Positions 37,525-49,894 are shown, counted from the stretch's first letter. The stretch: 64,000 nucleotides of DNA from Bombyx mori (GCF_030269925.1 NC_085124.1:8184001-8248000); one strand, 5' to 3'. Made by a program: numbers and translations. The notes: generated by a model not told the origin, from the sequence alone.

Positions 37525-38208
37525 AAATTCGATAAGAAGACTTGCAGCGCCGACCCCAAAAAATGTTGGATAAGGGCATGAAGAAAAATAAGAATAGAAA
37601 TTTAGACGTAGTAAATGCCATAAGAAACATGAAATAAAAATAGACTTTACAAAGTGTATAGTTAATTAGGCATAATTTTTGGCAACCCTACACCTCGACT
37701 GCATGGTGTATGGTAGTCGTAAAGGGCACAACGCCGATTACCTCGTGACGTGGCCGGCGACCTCCTGATCACTGCCGGGTTTAATGTTCCCGGTATAAAT
37801 ACCGAATGATATTAAAAAAGATGAAAGGCCAATTTGCAGTAGTTAAATTCAATAGGTGTAACCGTATTTGGTTGGACGGGCAATTGTTTCTACGTTTCCT
37901 GCTCCGAACAATATATTGAGATTAAACATATTATTATTGTCAGGGTTATTGTCTTAATGAGATATCTTAGTTAAAATTATTTGTCGTTTGTAACTAAAAT
38001 ATAGACAGACAATATTATTTTTACGCAAACAAATTATAACATCGTGCTCGCGTTCATTAATATAAATTTACTGAGAACAGGGAATATGCATTGTGTGTAA
38101 TTTAATTTTCTTTTAAACTACACATTAAAGTCAGGAGGCGTTGTTAATGTATCTATTATTTTCTTGTAACTAAGTAGATGTTCCGTTGGTGTGATCAAGT
38201 AACCCCTC

Positions 38209-38349
38209 TAGCTGGGTTGCCAGTCGCAACCGCCACTCGAGCAGCTGAGGACCGGACGAGATGGAAACAGCTCACGAGACAGGCAACGGTCAAGTTTCAG
38301 GGACACGACCTTCAGCAATGAAGAAAGCGACGAAGAAGAAGAAAAAGTA
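38209..38349 (+). repeat. RTE-type LINE 3' end
   Basis: Frame RAAEDRTRWKQLTRQATV ... GHDLQQ stop, then a GAA/AAG-rich tail. The same GHDxQQ ending occurs on the opposite strand at 38381-38569. Confidence 0.6.
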
Positions 38350-38380
38350 CATTACATCAATGGCTGCTATATACGATAAT

Positions 38381-38569
38381 TTTTTTCTTTTTCTTATACT
38401 CCTCCTTGCGTCGTATTCCTCATTGCTGATGGTCGTGACCACCCTTTTGTATCACCGTCTCACGCACGATCTTTCTCCATCCATTCTTGTCTCTGGCGGT
38501 GTGGAGGGCGTTGTGTAACGTGGAATCAAGAGCGGTGCGGATCTGGTCAGACCAACGTATTGGGCTGCT
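38381..38569 (-). repeat. RTE-type LINE 3' end, opposite orientation
   Basis: Minus-strand frame ends SDQIRTALDSTLHNALHTAR ... GWRKIVRETVIQKGGHDHQQ stop. The C-terminus is typical of lepidopteran RTE-like LINEs. It faces the copy at 38209 tail to tail. Confidence 0.65.
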
Positions 38570-38794
38570 TTTTGTTATAAAATAAAAGAAACACCAAAAG
38601 AAAAGAAACAGAAAAAGTCCCTCCCTATGGGCACGTTGCTTATAGTACTAAAGACATAATCTAATTAAGGTATCAGGCAAGCGGCCAGCCAATAAATTCA
38701 TGCCAAATCCCTATGTAAAAAGGACATAAAGAATATAGTCCGAGGACCCCACATAATATGGGTTAAGAGCAAGAATGAGAAGAAGCTTGTATAT

Positions 38795-39028
38795 GTGAAC
38801 GAGCTCACGGCTAACCCGGCGCTTAATGGTTACTGGAGCCCATAGACATCATGACTGCATGAGGTCTCAATTGACTGTCATACTATTCAATTGACGGTCG
38901 TTGGAACAGTCGCTCCATCCATCAAACCGAAACGCATTACTGCTTCGCAGCAGAAATGAGTAGGGTGATTATACTTGCCCGTGCGGTAATAAAGTACAGA
39001 ACGTACGAGTATTGTACCTGCCACCAAT
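38795..39028 (-). repeat. Decayed Bm1-type SINE
   Basis: ATGGTTACTGGAGCCCATAG, AACCGAAACGCATTACTGCT and TGCCCGTGCGG in Bm1 order, with substitutions and small insertions. Confidence 0.7.
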
Positions 39029-39230
39029 GAAAATAGTCAAATGCTTAATTTTAATATATTTAGTTAAGACATTATTCAATCTTAGGCATTGTTGGTTTCA
39101 AGTTTTGATCGTTTTCAGACAAAAAAACATATTTAGTAATGGGCGTACTTTCAAAAATGAAAGGTTATATAAAATAGATACTAGATCAAATTATAATTAG
39201 AACATTCAAGAACAAAATCCCGTTTTATTT

Positions 39231-39388
39231 CTTTTTTTATTGAAGTTGAACAGATTCCCCTTCTACACACTTTATGCTAAGTAGTTACCGGAGTCATATA
39301 ATTCAAACCGAATCGCAGGACTATTTCGCGGTAGAAATAGTCCGGACGGTGGTACTTTGAACTCACAACACGCCCTACCACCAGTAAT
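39231..39388 (-). repeat. Old Bm1-type SINE remnant
   Basis: T run then TAGTTACCGGAGTCATA, CAAACCGAATCGCAGGACTA, GGACGGTGGTAC and CCCTACCACCAGTAATT. Heavily substituted. Confidence 0.6.
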
Positions 39389-39925
39389 TGTCTAATCGAA
39401 ATGACATGTTCTAAGGATTCGCCTATCATAACAGTATCTTGCTCCTTCACCGCGTACGTGGTTCGTTAGTTATGTGTGTTACGAAATCAATACCTACCCA
39501 AGGGATCTAAAACATAATCGACATTGATTGCGAGAGCACTGAGCGACTTGTCTATTAAGCTACCGAAGAGTCGATAGAATTTCTTTTAAAATAAAAATCT
39601 AATATTATTTTCGATTTTTGCGAGTTATAGACATAAATAAAACTGCTTTTACGGTTTTTTTATTGTTATTAAATTATTTCTGACATTTTAAATACTTAAT
39701 AGTTGACATTTCGAACACTTAATAGTTTTTCATCGTCCCAGACGGTCGAATATAATATGATGAGAAAATGTTTGCAAGATACAAGCGTAAAAGCGTTTAT
39801 TTTTGTAATACTACGTCGAAGAAAGATTAAATATCCATTGCCACATAGAGACAGAGAGAGAGACAACATACTTCATTGCACACCAAAACACAATTAACAT
39901 CAGAAAACAGTCCACAAGTAGATAC

Positions 39926-39975
39926 GTTGGTACAATAGGCGGTCTTATCGCTAAAAGCGATCTCTTCCAGACAAC
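39926..39975 (+). repeat. Short LINE-associated motif
   Basis: CGGTCTTATCGCTAAAAGCG then ATCTCTTCCAGACA, a block I associate with silkworm retroelement 3' ends. AGAGCGATCTCTTCCAGACA recurs near 58799. Confidence 0.4.
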
Positions 39976-40060
39976 CGCTTAATTACCCGAAATTCTGGAC
40001 AGATAAAGATACTGGAGGCATGTTGCGGTGTACTATTAACAACACATTATTAAAGAAAAT

Positions 40061-40098
40061 ATATACATACAATACATACATACATACATACAATACAT
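40061..40098. repeat. (CATA)n microsatellite
   Basis: ATACATACAATACATACATA with further CATA units. Confidence 0.85.
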
Positions 40099-41213
40099 GG
40101 GTATTTGAATATTAACTTAAAAGTTTTTTGTTGTAATTTCTCTCTTATCGAGCTAACGAGCATTTGGGTGATAAGCTTTAACCTTAAATAGGTGGAAGCT
40201 TTACTCGGATACTTATTGAGTAACATAGTTAAATATTTAAAACAACGGTTGATTTAAAACATCTCCTGCCTCCTGTCACTACAGGATACCATCAGCCTGA
40301 CTAATTAATTATACTAAAGTACGTGTTACACTTCCTAAATCCTACCAAAAAAATTGGTAGAGCGTGTTGTGTGTGCATACGGCAATGACTTTCAGCCTAT
40401 TTTAACCACCATGACATTCAATTTGGAAAGGTTTGCGTTGTTAAATTTCCTTTAATATTTCGACTTCAAATCTCAAGCATCATCAAGCAAATATGACATT
40501 CATTTGTCTACCGTTCTAAGCTAATAAAAGCCTCGTTTAAACATGAAAATCAGTATTTATTGCAGAAGGAGAATTCAATTTCATTTCTTAAATCAACAAC
40601 ATAATTTGGTACCAATGAACGCAATTGTGCTCGCCTTAAATTACATTGAAACAAATCGATTTATGTAAAAGTGGAATGAATGAAAACAGCTAACCAATTG
40701 ATTTAAGTTACTTTGATTTCCTAATTTCCATTACGTTACGTAATCGAGCACCGAATGTTTCTGTTTTCATTTTGTTTAAGTTATTTCGAAACTTTATTAT
40801 CTAAATTTTAATGTTAATCTTTTTTTAACTAAAATTAATTCACAAATCTGACCTCCGATCAATTTGTATGATCCAAGAATGTGAGTGAATCTATGTCATC
40901 CGAATCCTATTGACCGTAGTCGGTCAATCGTGGTGGATGTTATAATTAAGTCGAGACATCTCGGCTCCACGTTGTGTAATGATTACAGAATCTAAACGCG
41001 AATCGATTTTCTGATACATTCGTGAACGAATGTGTTGTGTTGCTTGCATACAAAAGGTATACGCAAAAAAAAATCAGACATTCTGACGATTACCCAAATC
41101 ATGATTTAGGATTGCTTATTGTATCGTAACCTTATAATTACAGAACAGTAGTTTCTGTTTGTTGACTAATTACATCTTAATTTAATTTAAAATAGAGTTA
41201 TAAGATATATAAA
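40099..41213. other. Unannotated AT-rich stretch
   Basis: No ORF with coding character and no repeat recognised. Short TTACGTTACGTAA-like inverted words near 40732 only. Confidence 0.4.
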
Positions 41214-41328
41214 CGGTAGGCAGCGGCTTGGCTCTGCCCCTGGCATTGCTGACGTCCATGAGCGACGGTAACCACTCACCATCAGGTGGGCCGTATGCTC
41301 GTCTGCCAATAAGGCAATAAAAAAAAAA
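41214..41328 (+). repeat. LINE 3' tail (same family as 4875 and 47845)
   Basis: CGGTAGGCAGCGGCTTGGCT through ACCACTCACCATCAGGTGGG to AAGGCAATAAAAAAAA. Complete tail with poly(A), plus orientation. Confidence 0.75.
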
Positions 41329-41656
41329 TTTTTTTAAATATAATTATTAATATTTACTCCACTGATGTCACTGCTACATCTACTGTTTAGCATTACTGTT
41401 TAAATTGTTCGGCGTGTCTAATTTCGTTTTTGCAATCAAAAACTATTTCATCATAGACGGCTTAGTCAATATTTTTTTATTGGATAAGATTTAAGAAACA
41501 TAAAACGGATGCAATAACAAGGTAAATTATTTACTAGTAGTAGCTCATGATGTCGAAAGTGATTTACATCTTACTGTCGAAGCTCAAGGGATTCAATATT
41601 CATTTTACGTCTTTAGATGGGTGGAGATATTCGTGTTGAGATATGATGATATTGCA

Positions 41657-42053
41657 GTCGTTGTGACCTAAAGGATAAGACGTCCGGTGCATTTGTATCT
41701 AGCGAGGCAACGGTGCTCGAATCCCGCAGGCGGGTACCAATTTTTCTAATGAAATACGTACTTAACAAATGTTCACGATTGACTTCCACGGTGAAGGAAT
41801 AACATCGTGTAATAATAATCAAAACCCGCAAAATTATAATTTGCGTAATTACTGGTGGTAGGACCTCTTGTGAGTCCGCACGGGTAGGTACCACCGTCCC
41901 GCCTATTTCTGCCGTGAAGCAGTAATGCGTTTTGGTTTGAAGGGTGGGGCAGCTGTTGTAACTATACTTGAGACCTTATATCTCAAGGTGGGTGGCGCAT
42001 TTACGTTGTGGATGTCTATGAGCTCGTCCAGCCATCTAAGCAATAAAAAAAAA
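41657..42053 (+). repeat. Near full-length Bm1-type SINE with internal deletion
   Basis: tRNA-derived head (A box region GTGACCTAAAGGATAAG, B box region TGCTCGAATCC), body and A tail. Near the 3' end about 35 bp are missing between GATGTCTATG and AGCTCGTCC compared with the copy at 48543. A second diverged tail-like block lies just beyond (42071-42117). Confidence 0.85.
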
Positions 42054-42117
42054 TGTCTATTGCTTTAGTCACTGTTTAACATAGGTCAGCCGTGAGCTCA
42101 TCACCCATCTATGCCAA

Positions 42118-44320
42118 TATTACTCTTTTACACAAAAGAGTAAAATTCTATCAGTACTTCTATGTTTGCACAACTTATCACGATAACTTAATTTCGTCTA
42201 AAACCAAGCCTATACAATTAGTATATAAGTAAGCTCTCGGTTCTTTTAAAATTGATTCCGTGTTACGTGTTGAATTGAAAATACGATTGAGACGAAACAT
42301 CGAACAAACATTCACGAGCCAATAAACGTACGTGTATCATAAAGTAACGATTTTAAGCATCGCTTTCTTTTTCTTGCATCTTGAATAGCTTAATAACACC
42401 AATAACTGCGGCCGAACAAAATATTCCGTTGTTATTCAACAATTTATTAAAATTCCATCATGTATCCAACACATCATTTATTCCATTCATTGTGATGCCG
42501 GAACTGGAACAGTCGTTAAATATCAAAATAATATGTTGCATAAATGAATAAGCTTAGTATTTATTGATCTTAATAAAATTGTTGCTTGTGGTGCGTAGCT
42601 CTATTGGTAACGCATAAGTTGCTTGTTTGAAAATTAGTCTAGTAGAGGTGGCTTGCAGGATGTATCTACTCTCAACAATTGTTATTTTCTAGGATAACCA
42701 CCGGAAAAACTTGAGGAATGTGGATCTTTATTTCGTTTTAGACCTAGAACCAATCCGGCAGCATTTAAAAACCAAGCGTTACGACGCGATAACCCCCTTA
42801 TCGTTATTGCTACTCGTAATAGTATCTATCGTGACTGTATTCGTCCTACATTTTTAGTCACATTAGCCGTTAGGTATCTCGAATGAACTCCTCGGCGAGT
42901 TGCGATCTCAATGCTGTAATAGATGCCCTTTTAACCAGCTAACATTGCGCTGTTAGGCCTCTTTTGGAGGCGCTCGAGAGATTGTTACCAACCCCTCTCC
43001 AGACTGAAAAAATTACACGATCGTAATTAGATTAAGAAACATAGCGGTAGTGTGCGTCGATCTGTCCACTGTAAAGGATTCATAAAGTTTTAATGAACGC
43101 CATAACAGAAATTTCGAACCCAATTAGCACTCACAATCGCTTAAGGCAAAGAACGCTGTATTATAATCTTTAAATACAAGTTTTGGTCATTCCTTGTTAA
43201 GCATTTCGCAAGAACGAGTCGTTGATAGGCAATCGAGAGTGTAAAACGTTTATTATGAAACATAAATAATCACTATTCTAACTATCAGCTTTATTTTTCT
43301 ATTTCCTTTTCTTTACATTTTAACAGTGTACTTCTTCATTACTTAAAATGCTATAAACGTAATGCTTTGTGAAATCTACATTTTTATTCACGATTTGCTT
43401 ATGACTTTAATTAACATAATACTGATTTCTTTTGAGTAAAATTTCTGCTATATAAGTACTTTTATTTAATAAGGTAACAATAAAATCTTCAATTAAAACA
43501 TGACGTGACACAACAAAAAAATCTTAAAGACTTTCTTTATCAATATAAATTTTGTAATTAAGATATTTTTAATAAATCTTATTCTTTAGGGATTGGACAA
43601 AGAATTCTCAGACCCTTGGAGTATTCGAGTCAAATAAATGACTTTCAGTAAAATCTCTCAAATCCGGAACAATTGTCGTTTTTTTGCTATTCTCTCCAAA
43701 TTTGAAAGATAATACGCGAAAAAGGTCTCCAAAAAGATATTGTATTAAAAGAATATTTTAACGTCATTTTTATGATCGGGACTTCAAATCATGAACCAAC
43801 ATTTACCACCTAAGAAGACGAGAGCTTAATTTCAATTACCCTCACTTACAGGTCCACAGTATGCTTGCGGGCCAGCTGCTTTAATATTGAATTCTAAAAT
43901 GAGCATTTACTAATATTCTCTGGTACTCATTATTTACAATGCATCAGGATAATTGGAATTTCAGATTGTAAAAGGGAGGTTAAAATAAATTTCAGGATTT
44001 TAAATAACTCTTCAAACAACGCTCACATTGCATAACAACAATAAGCATCGGCATTGAATTCTCCCTATCTATCCGAGCGTTTTAAACTTTCAACTTTCAT
44101 TGCGTCAATAATACAAATAACCACTTGCTTACCGATAGCCTAGTAACTTGTTACAAAAACGTAAATACGTCATATATGCTTTAATTAGGAGAATTTACTG
44201 AGTGTACAGTTCATTTTCATTTATTCGTCATGTTCCTTATCTTTTTCATTGCTGTTCTACTTTGGTCAATAGACCTTGACGCTTGGACAGATGAGTAAAC
44301 TTAAGGTCTCAGCCGGGAGG
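42118..44320. other. Unannotated stretch
   Basis: AT-rich. GTAGCTCTATTGGTAACGC near 42596 resembles a pol III A box but has no matching B box. No gene-like frames. GGACAGATGAGTAAACTTAA at 44286 resembles a block at 28338. Confidence 0.35.
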
Positions 44321-44796
44321 TTTTTCCCCCCTACCTATGCTGATAGCCTTGAGAGGCTATTTCATCTTCGCCCTAACATGTAGGTGAGCTCTTGGGGCTC
44401 AAACCGGAGTGTTGCTAACACTGGCCCTAGCAAGAGCAGTGCTTCGCAGAATCTACCACCGGATCGGAAACGCGACCCACTGAGAAGATCCGGCTAGAAA
44501 CTCAGTGGGCTGTGGGTTCATTCGCTCGTCAAACCCTTCGTCGCAAGCGACGGGTTCGACGAGGACGGTGACTGGTGCTTGTGGTACCTAAAAGCACCGT
44601 TAATGGATCGGGAGGATCCGTAATAACGTGTTTTGGGCGACGTCGACTATTTACTATTCGGTCTACAGGATCGGGTATGTAATTCCTAGCAGCCACGACA
44701 AGAGGGTTCTCATGTCGTGCCGCGTTCTCAAAGTGGCGCAATGATGCCGACTGTAGATACTTACTGACTGAGTCAAGCTCCAGGTCATCATGGAGA
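44321..44796 (-). mobile_element. Jockey-type LINE 3' fragment (about 476 bp) with ORF remnant
   Basis: T run and CCTACCTATGCTGATAGCC on the left, then all the blocks of the 49986 copy. The minus-strand frame 44741-44529 reads MRHFENAARHENPLVVAARN and on to PPDPLTVLLGT, the last ~70 residues of the reverse-transcriptase ORF. Beyond 44796 similarity stops. Confidence 0.8.
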
Positions 44797-45134
44797 TAAC
44801 CGGGAGGGTAAGGGTTACTAACAATCTTGTTGCTGTATCGATTCCTGTTGAATTTGTGTTTAAAAAATAAATTTGCGTGATCGACTTTGATGCGTGTTCG
44901 TGAAGAATGCCAATCCAGCAGAGTTTAAGCTCTGTCAAGATCACAGATCTTAGAAACACATCTGTGGTCATGATGTTATTGGCGATGACGTGAAATTTTG
45001 TGATCAAGGATCAAGTATTACTTGTAGGCGGCACGCGAGTCGCTTAGCTGACAGGACTAGGAATTAATAAATAAAAACGTCTTCATATACGTGCATCATA
45101 ATCGTAACTGTTACAATTCCTGTTTGTATTTATT

Positions 45135-45246
45135 TACTGGTGGTAGAACGTCTTGTGAGTCCGCACGGGTAGGTACCACCACCCTGCCTATTTCTGCCGT
45201 GAAGCAGTAATGCGTTTCGGTTTGAAGAGCGGGACAGCCGTTGTAC
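45135..45246 (+). repeat. Bm1-type SINE, middle fragment
   Basis: TACTGGTGGTAGAACGTCTT, GGTAGGTACCACCACCCTGC, AAGCAGTAATGCGTTTCGGT; breaks off after CAGCCGTTGTACT. Both ends missing. Confidence 0.75.
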
Positions 45247-45352
45247 TGTTAAAAGACATCATCACCATCGACGAATGAACTCTAAAATGAACTCCTCTCC
45301 GTGTTATCGGTGTGACATGTCCTTTTTAAAACAAGGTTCGAAGAAGTTCTAA

Positions 45353-45425
45353 ACGGTGGGCAGCGGCCTGGTATTGCGGTAATGGCGAGTCTTTTCTCGC
45401 TTGCCAACAAAGACAATTAAAAAAA
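45353..45425 (+). repeat. Decayed LINE 3' tail
   Basis: CGGTGGGCAGCGGCCTGG, then a shortened middle, TTGCCAACAAAGACAATTAA and an A run. Same tail family as 41214. Confidence 0.5.
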
Positions 45426-45777
45426 CACTATCTATAACTAGGTACTTTTAAAGTTTAAACGAAATCAACCCAATGTTTCGGGTAATCTCTTTTTTCCTAC
45501 AGACTGCGTTTTAACTTTTGTTTAATTGTACTGGTTCAATTTCTGGAGCTCATTAGCAAATTTTTGTTAGAGTAATTAGTAATGCTTTTCAATTTATAAC
45601 CATTAGCATAATATTTATGTGTTCGTGTATACATAATCTATTCGCTTTAATGTGTTTCAACATTATAATTAAATAACTGTGCTAACAAACTTTTTGTCTT
45701 GTTTACAATTTTTTTAAAGTGCTTTAAACTTATATAATAAATAAATACTAAATATTATAAATTTACTAACAATCACG

Positions 45778-46000
45778 CCTCGTTAACTGGTCCCGTGGTA
45801 AGTTCGTAAAGAACTTGTGTTACGGGTACCAGATAACGGAAATAAATGTAAGATTTTTATTATACATATATTTAATATACATCCATAACCCTGGAAAATA
45901 CATTTATATTTACTATACAAATATCTTCCCTTGGCGGAATTCGAACCCGCGATCCCCTTGTGTAGTGACCATGTCACTTACCACTACACCGTACTATAAG
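45778..46000 (-). repeat. Second tRNA-derived SINE family, copy 1
   Basis: On the minus strand GTAGTGGTAAGTGACATGG (A box region) and GGGTTCGAATTCC (B box) head an AT-rich body, then ATCTGGTACCCGTAACACAA, GGGACCAGTTAAC and an AT-rich tail. The acceptor stem does not pair, so it is not a tRNA gene. The copy at 49295 has the same layout. Confidence 0.65.
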
Positions 46001-47844
46001 ACTCTCAACAACTTTTAGTGTCTCCTTATATAATTTTAAAGAAAATAAAATATGCTTTTAATAGTTATAAAAGCAAGATTTATAATCACAATGAGAATAG
46101 TATTCGCAAAAGCTTCAATAAAACAAGAATCTTGGTAACTACGAAAATTGATGAATTTACCTAAAACATCAACTAAATATAGTCCCGTTAACTTTAGTAT
46201 CACTTTTATAAACAATATTCCAAAAAATATTTTGTATTAGATATTCTATTTCGTATGAAGTCTAAATCAAACATGGCGGCCTAAATCTTTCTATAGGCAC
46301 TCCGTATCAAAGTGAATATCTTAAGAATTCGATTGACCTTTAGTATTTTTAAGATTGAAAAGCGTTGTTGGGGCGGGTCGCCAATAGACCCAATAGCGCG
46401 GATCACGAGGAAGCTAAAACCGGCTTTAGCCCATGAGCGACATCGTGTCGCCATACATACACGCATGCTATTTATTATAAAACCCCTTCTACTCACACCA
46501 CACGACTAGGAAGTACTGACAGACGTATGACGCGATCATTGCAACGTTTATCGTAACCTGTTTGCTGTTTCGATCGCTTGTCGATTCCTTTGTTTTACCT
46601 CTGCTTTGACAGACGGTAATTAGTGTGACTTAATACCGTCTCTTTGCTATTTACTTACAAATCTTGGAACGAAGCGAATAATGCAAATGACCCCGGAATG
46701 CAAATATCGAATTCCGCGCTGTGAACCTTGAATACTCTATTACTTGAGTACTAGTACTTAAATCAAAGCACCTAATTCGAAAGGTTTACTACGAATTATA
46801 GCAGCACGCACTAATTTGAATAATGAACAATGTTATCCCGACAACCGGTTTGATCACGTGACCAGGCGGGTCGGCCTGGGTCCGCGCCGTTTTACGACTC
46901 GGAGAGGCTAACCTATAAACGCTTGCAACTAAGAATTGCGACACCTCAAATCCGTTGAATTTGTATGTTGAAAAAATCCATGTACCAAACACATGGCCGC
47001 CATTGGCATAGGGGCGATCGATAATAAACAACATCATGTTGTGCGACGTTCGTTAAAACAAACTAGACTGCAATAAATCATCAAGCATTTTTGTTCGACC
47101 GTTCGAAATTTGAAGTTACATAATTTAAGAACAAAAGGGCTCTGAAAAAAACGTCCTCTGAGTTGAGACGAGAACAAAGCGCGCATTTGCGAAGTTATGT
47201 TTTTAGATCCGACCCAAAGTAGGCTTGACCAGTTAAACTGCCACATAAATCGCGGCTGCGAATGAAAACAATGAGAACGGTCGCTGATATTTTGTTGTTT
47301 CTTTGACCAGAAAAATAGCTGTCAGCTAGTGGGACATTACGTAAGAGAGTTTGATATTTGGTTTAAAACTAATACTGTTTTGGCGATTGACTCTTTGATC
47401 CGCCTTGAGTTGATATTATAGGTACCGAATTAATCTAGAAACGCGAATAAGATCGTTAGTAGGTTTATCAATTATTTTGTTTCAAATTAATGTTTTACTT
47501 TATTTATTTCAATCAATTGTTCACCGTGGACGTAATATAAATTTAAAACAATGCAGACACTGCATACTGGATGTAGTATATATGGAAAACAAAAAATTAA
47601 ATATAAAAAAACATTAACATTAATTCTAATTAACAAACACATTAAAAACATAAACATATTTTATCAATTTGTCTACGTGATATTCATATCGACAATGCTT
47701 TAACGAATTTCAATATTGTTTTTAGTGATTTAGTACTTTTTTGGGTTAACAAATGGTTTCGTTTCATAGGTTAACAAATTCAAGGTAATTAAATATATGA
47801 TAATAATATGTGCTGTACGTGACTACATCTGAATGATCTGTAGA
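46001..47844. other. Unannotated stretch
   Basis: GC-richer patches at 46360-46460 and 46840-46920 carry no recognised frame. A TCACGTGA E-box palindrome lies at 46854-46861. TATAAAACCCC lies near 46479, with no gene seen after it. Confidence 0.35.
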
Positions 47845-48190
47845 TTTTTTTTTTGTTGCCCTTGTAGACAGACGAGCATACGGCCCACCTGATAGTGAGT
47901 GGTTACCGTCGCCCATGGACTTCAGCAATGCCAGGGGCAGAGCCAAGCCGCTACCTACCGCTTAATACTCTCCACAAGCCTCGTTTGAAGAAGGACATGT
48001 CATAGCGCTCGGAAAACACCGTGGAGGGGAGAGCTCATTCCATAGCCGGATGGTACGTGGCAAAAAAGATCTCTGGAAACGCACTGTGGATGACCGCAGA
48101 GGCTCCAGGTAGTATGAATGAACTCTACTCCGGTGGCGGGCGGTGCGATGGTAAAAACGAGATGCCGGTATCATCTCGAACAATTCCTCA
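47845..48190 (-). mobile_element. CR1/jockey-superfamily LINE, 3' end with polymerase remnant
   Basis: Minus strand: reverse-transcriptase C-terminal coding (48183-47962; SFLPRTIRLWNEL motif), then the 3' tail family seen at 4875 and 41214, then poly(A). The tail links that short repeat to its parent LINE. A one-base shift after NELS moves the reading frame: the neighbouring frame continues as RYDMSFFKRGLWRVLSGR, so the copy is dead. 5'-truncated. Confidence 0.75.
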
Positions 48191-48542
48191 AAGTTTATTC
48201 AATAAATCATATAAAATTACGTCTTCAAGTGGATGGAAATAAATAGCTATAAATTTCTCATTATAATCCACAAAATCCTTTCAGAAAACATTGAAAACTG
48301 TGGTCCTCACATGTTACGTTTAAATTAACTTATCACTCACTCCATAACTAAATTGTTTTCCCTTTCAGATAGATAAATGCTTCGTAGCGGGTTTATCGTC
48401 GACACCATTAATTAAAATTGTGCTTATCAGCTTAAAGTAGGTTGTGGCTACGCCAACTATAGTTAATAATAATACTTGTTCTTGTTACAAATGTTTTATA
48501 ATTAATTCGTTTGATACGGATTGTTTTTGTAATTGATATTGG

Positions 48543-48995
48543 TGTCGTCGTGGCCCAAAGGATAAGACGTCCGGTGAATTCGTATCTAGCGATGCACCGG
48601 TGTTCGAATCCCGCAGGCTGGGGTACCAATTTTTCTAATGAAATACGTAGGTACTTAACAAATGTTCACGATTGACTTCCACGGTGAAGGAATAACATCG
48701 TGTAATAAAAATTAAACCCGCAAAATTATAATTTGAGTACATAATTACTGGTGGTAGGACCTCTTGTGAGTCCGCACGGGTAGGTAGCACCGCCTTGCCT
48801 ATTTCTGCCGTGAAGCAGTAATGCGTTTCGGTTTGAAGGGTAGGGCAGCCGTTGTAACTATACTGAGACCTTAGAACTTACATCTCAAGGTGGGTGGCGC
48901 ATTTACGTTGTAGATGTCTATGGGCTCCAGTAACCACTTAACACCAGGTGGGCTGTGAGCTCGTCCACCCATCAAAAAAGGCAATAAAAAAAAAA
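48543..48995 (+). repeat. Full-length Bm1-type SINE (about 450 bp)
   Basis: Best copy in the window. The head is tRNA-derived (GTGGCCCAAAGGATAAGACG as A box region, GTGTTCGAATCCCGCAGG as B box), an internal pol III promoter. The body is CTGGTGGTAGGACCTCTTGT to ACCAGGTGGGCTGTGAGCTC, with tail GGCAATAAAAAAAAA. The 3' end resembles the CR1/jockey-type LINE tail, which suggests that LINE supplied its reverse transcriptase. Confidence 0.88.
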
Positions 48996-49294
48996 TTGTA
49001 AGCAATGTAAAATCATTTCGTAAAGTTAAAAGTTACACGCGGTACTATAGGCATCCCGAGTACCTCAGGAACATGACAATATGAATTTGCGAAGACATGA
49101 GGTACCGAACACCAATAATAACAGTTCTTGTGTCTTTTACTAAGCATTTACTTGTTCCGGCATTATCTAGATAACGTATCAGTGTTTCGTTTCGCCATAG
49201 AAAACAAACTATCTTAATGCCCACTCGAGCTTAACGTCGAATGGCTGTTGCGATTTTGCCTAAATTAAAAAATATAATAACTATTATAAATAAT

Positions 49295-49524
49295 AACTGG
49301 GAACAAATTACGCACGGTCATTCGGCCCAATTTAGAATTCCCTGTGTTATGGGTACCATAGACTGACATAAATACTTTTATACTTTTAAATATATACGTA
49401 TATTGATAATAAACACCCAAACAAAGAGAAAACAATCCAGATCATCACACGAATGTTTGTCCGATCGAACCCACGACCCTCGGCGCAATAGTCAGAACAC
49501 TAACTACTGGACCACCGAGTCAAT
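49295..49524 (-). repeat. Second tRNA-derived SINE family, copy 2
   Basis: Minus strand: CTCGGTGGTCCAGTAGTTAG and GTCGTGGGTTCGATCGG form a tRNA-like head. An AT-rich body follows, then CTATGGTACCCATAACACAG and a tail ending near CTGGGAACAAATT. Shares the GGTACCC(G/A)TAACACA block with copy 1. Confidence 0.65.
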
Positions 49525-49841
49525 CAAAAGTTAATATTATAAATCTGTTAATAATTTACGGCTTGTCTCCAATTTTCATGGGTCGTAGATATTATTAAAT
49601 TACTTTTTTTTTAATAAGCACAATATTCAAATGTTGACGTATAAGAAACACCTTTATTAGTCGTCTGTGACCACGAAAACTATTGAGTATTCGAAACATC
49701 GCAAATAATATAACGCTAACAAATATGCGCAAGATTTAACTGCAAAAGTATTCTTAATTATAACGTTAGTATATCTGTGTTGTTAATAGCTAATTCTTTA
49801 GTATTTTTACCGAAGGCTTCTGGAAAAAAAAATTGTTAGTA

Positions 49842-49894
49842 GATCTTTATCTTTATCTTTATAAAGAAAGAAGCAGATAAAGAAAGATAAAGAC
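49842..49894. repeat. CTTTAT repeat facing ATAAAG repeat (hairpin)
   Basis: Three CTTTAT units followed within 20 bp by GATAAAGAAAGATAAAG. The two arms can fold back on each other. Confidence 0.7.

Noticed and set aside
40061..40098. CRISPR-like repeat array
   Set aside because: Simple CATA microsatellite without spacers; eukaryotic context. No CRISPR arrays exist in the window.
44797..45007. Continuation of the LINE ORF beyond 44796
   Set aside because: Similarity to sister copies ends at about 44796; the 114-codon frame over this part has no retroelement motif.
45930..46000. tRNA gene
   Set aside because: B box and A box are present but the acceptor stem does not pair and a SINE body follows; the same layout recurs at 49295. 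Pol III SINE heads, not tRNAs.
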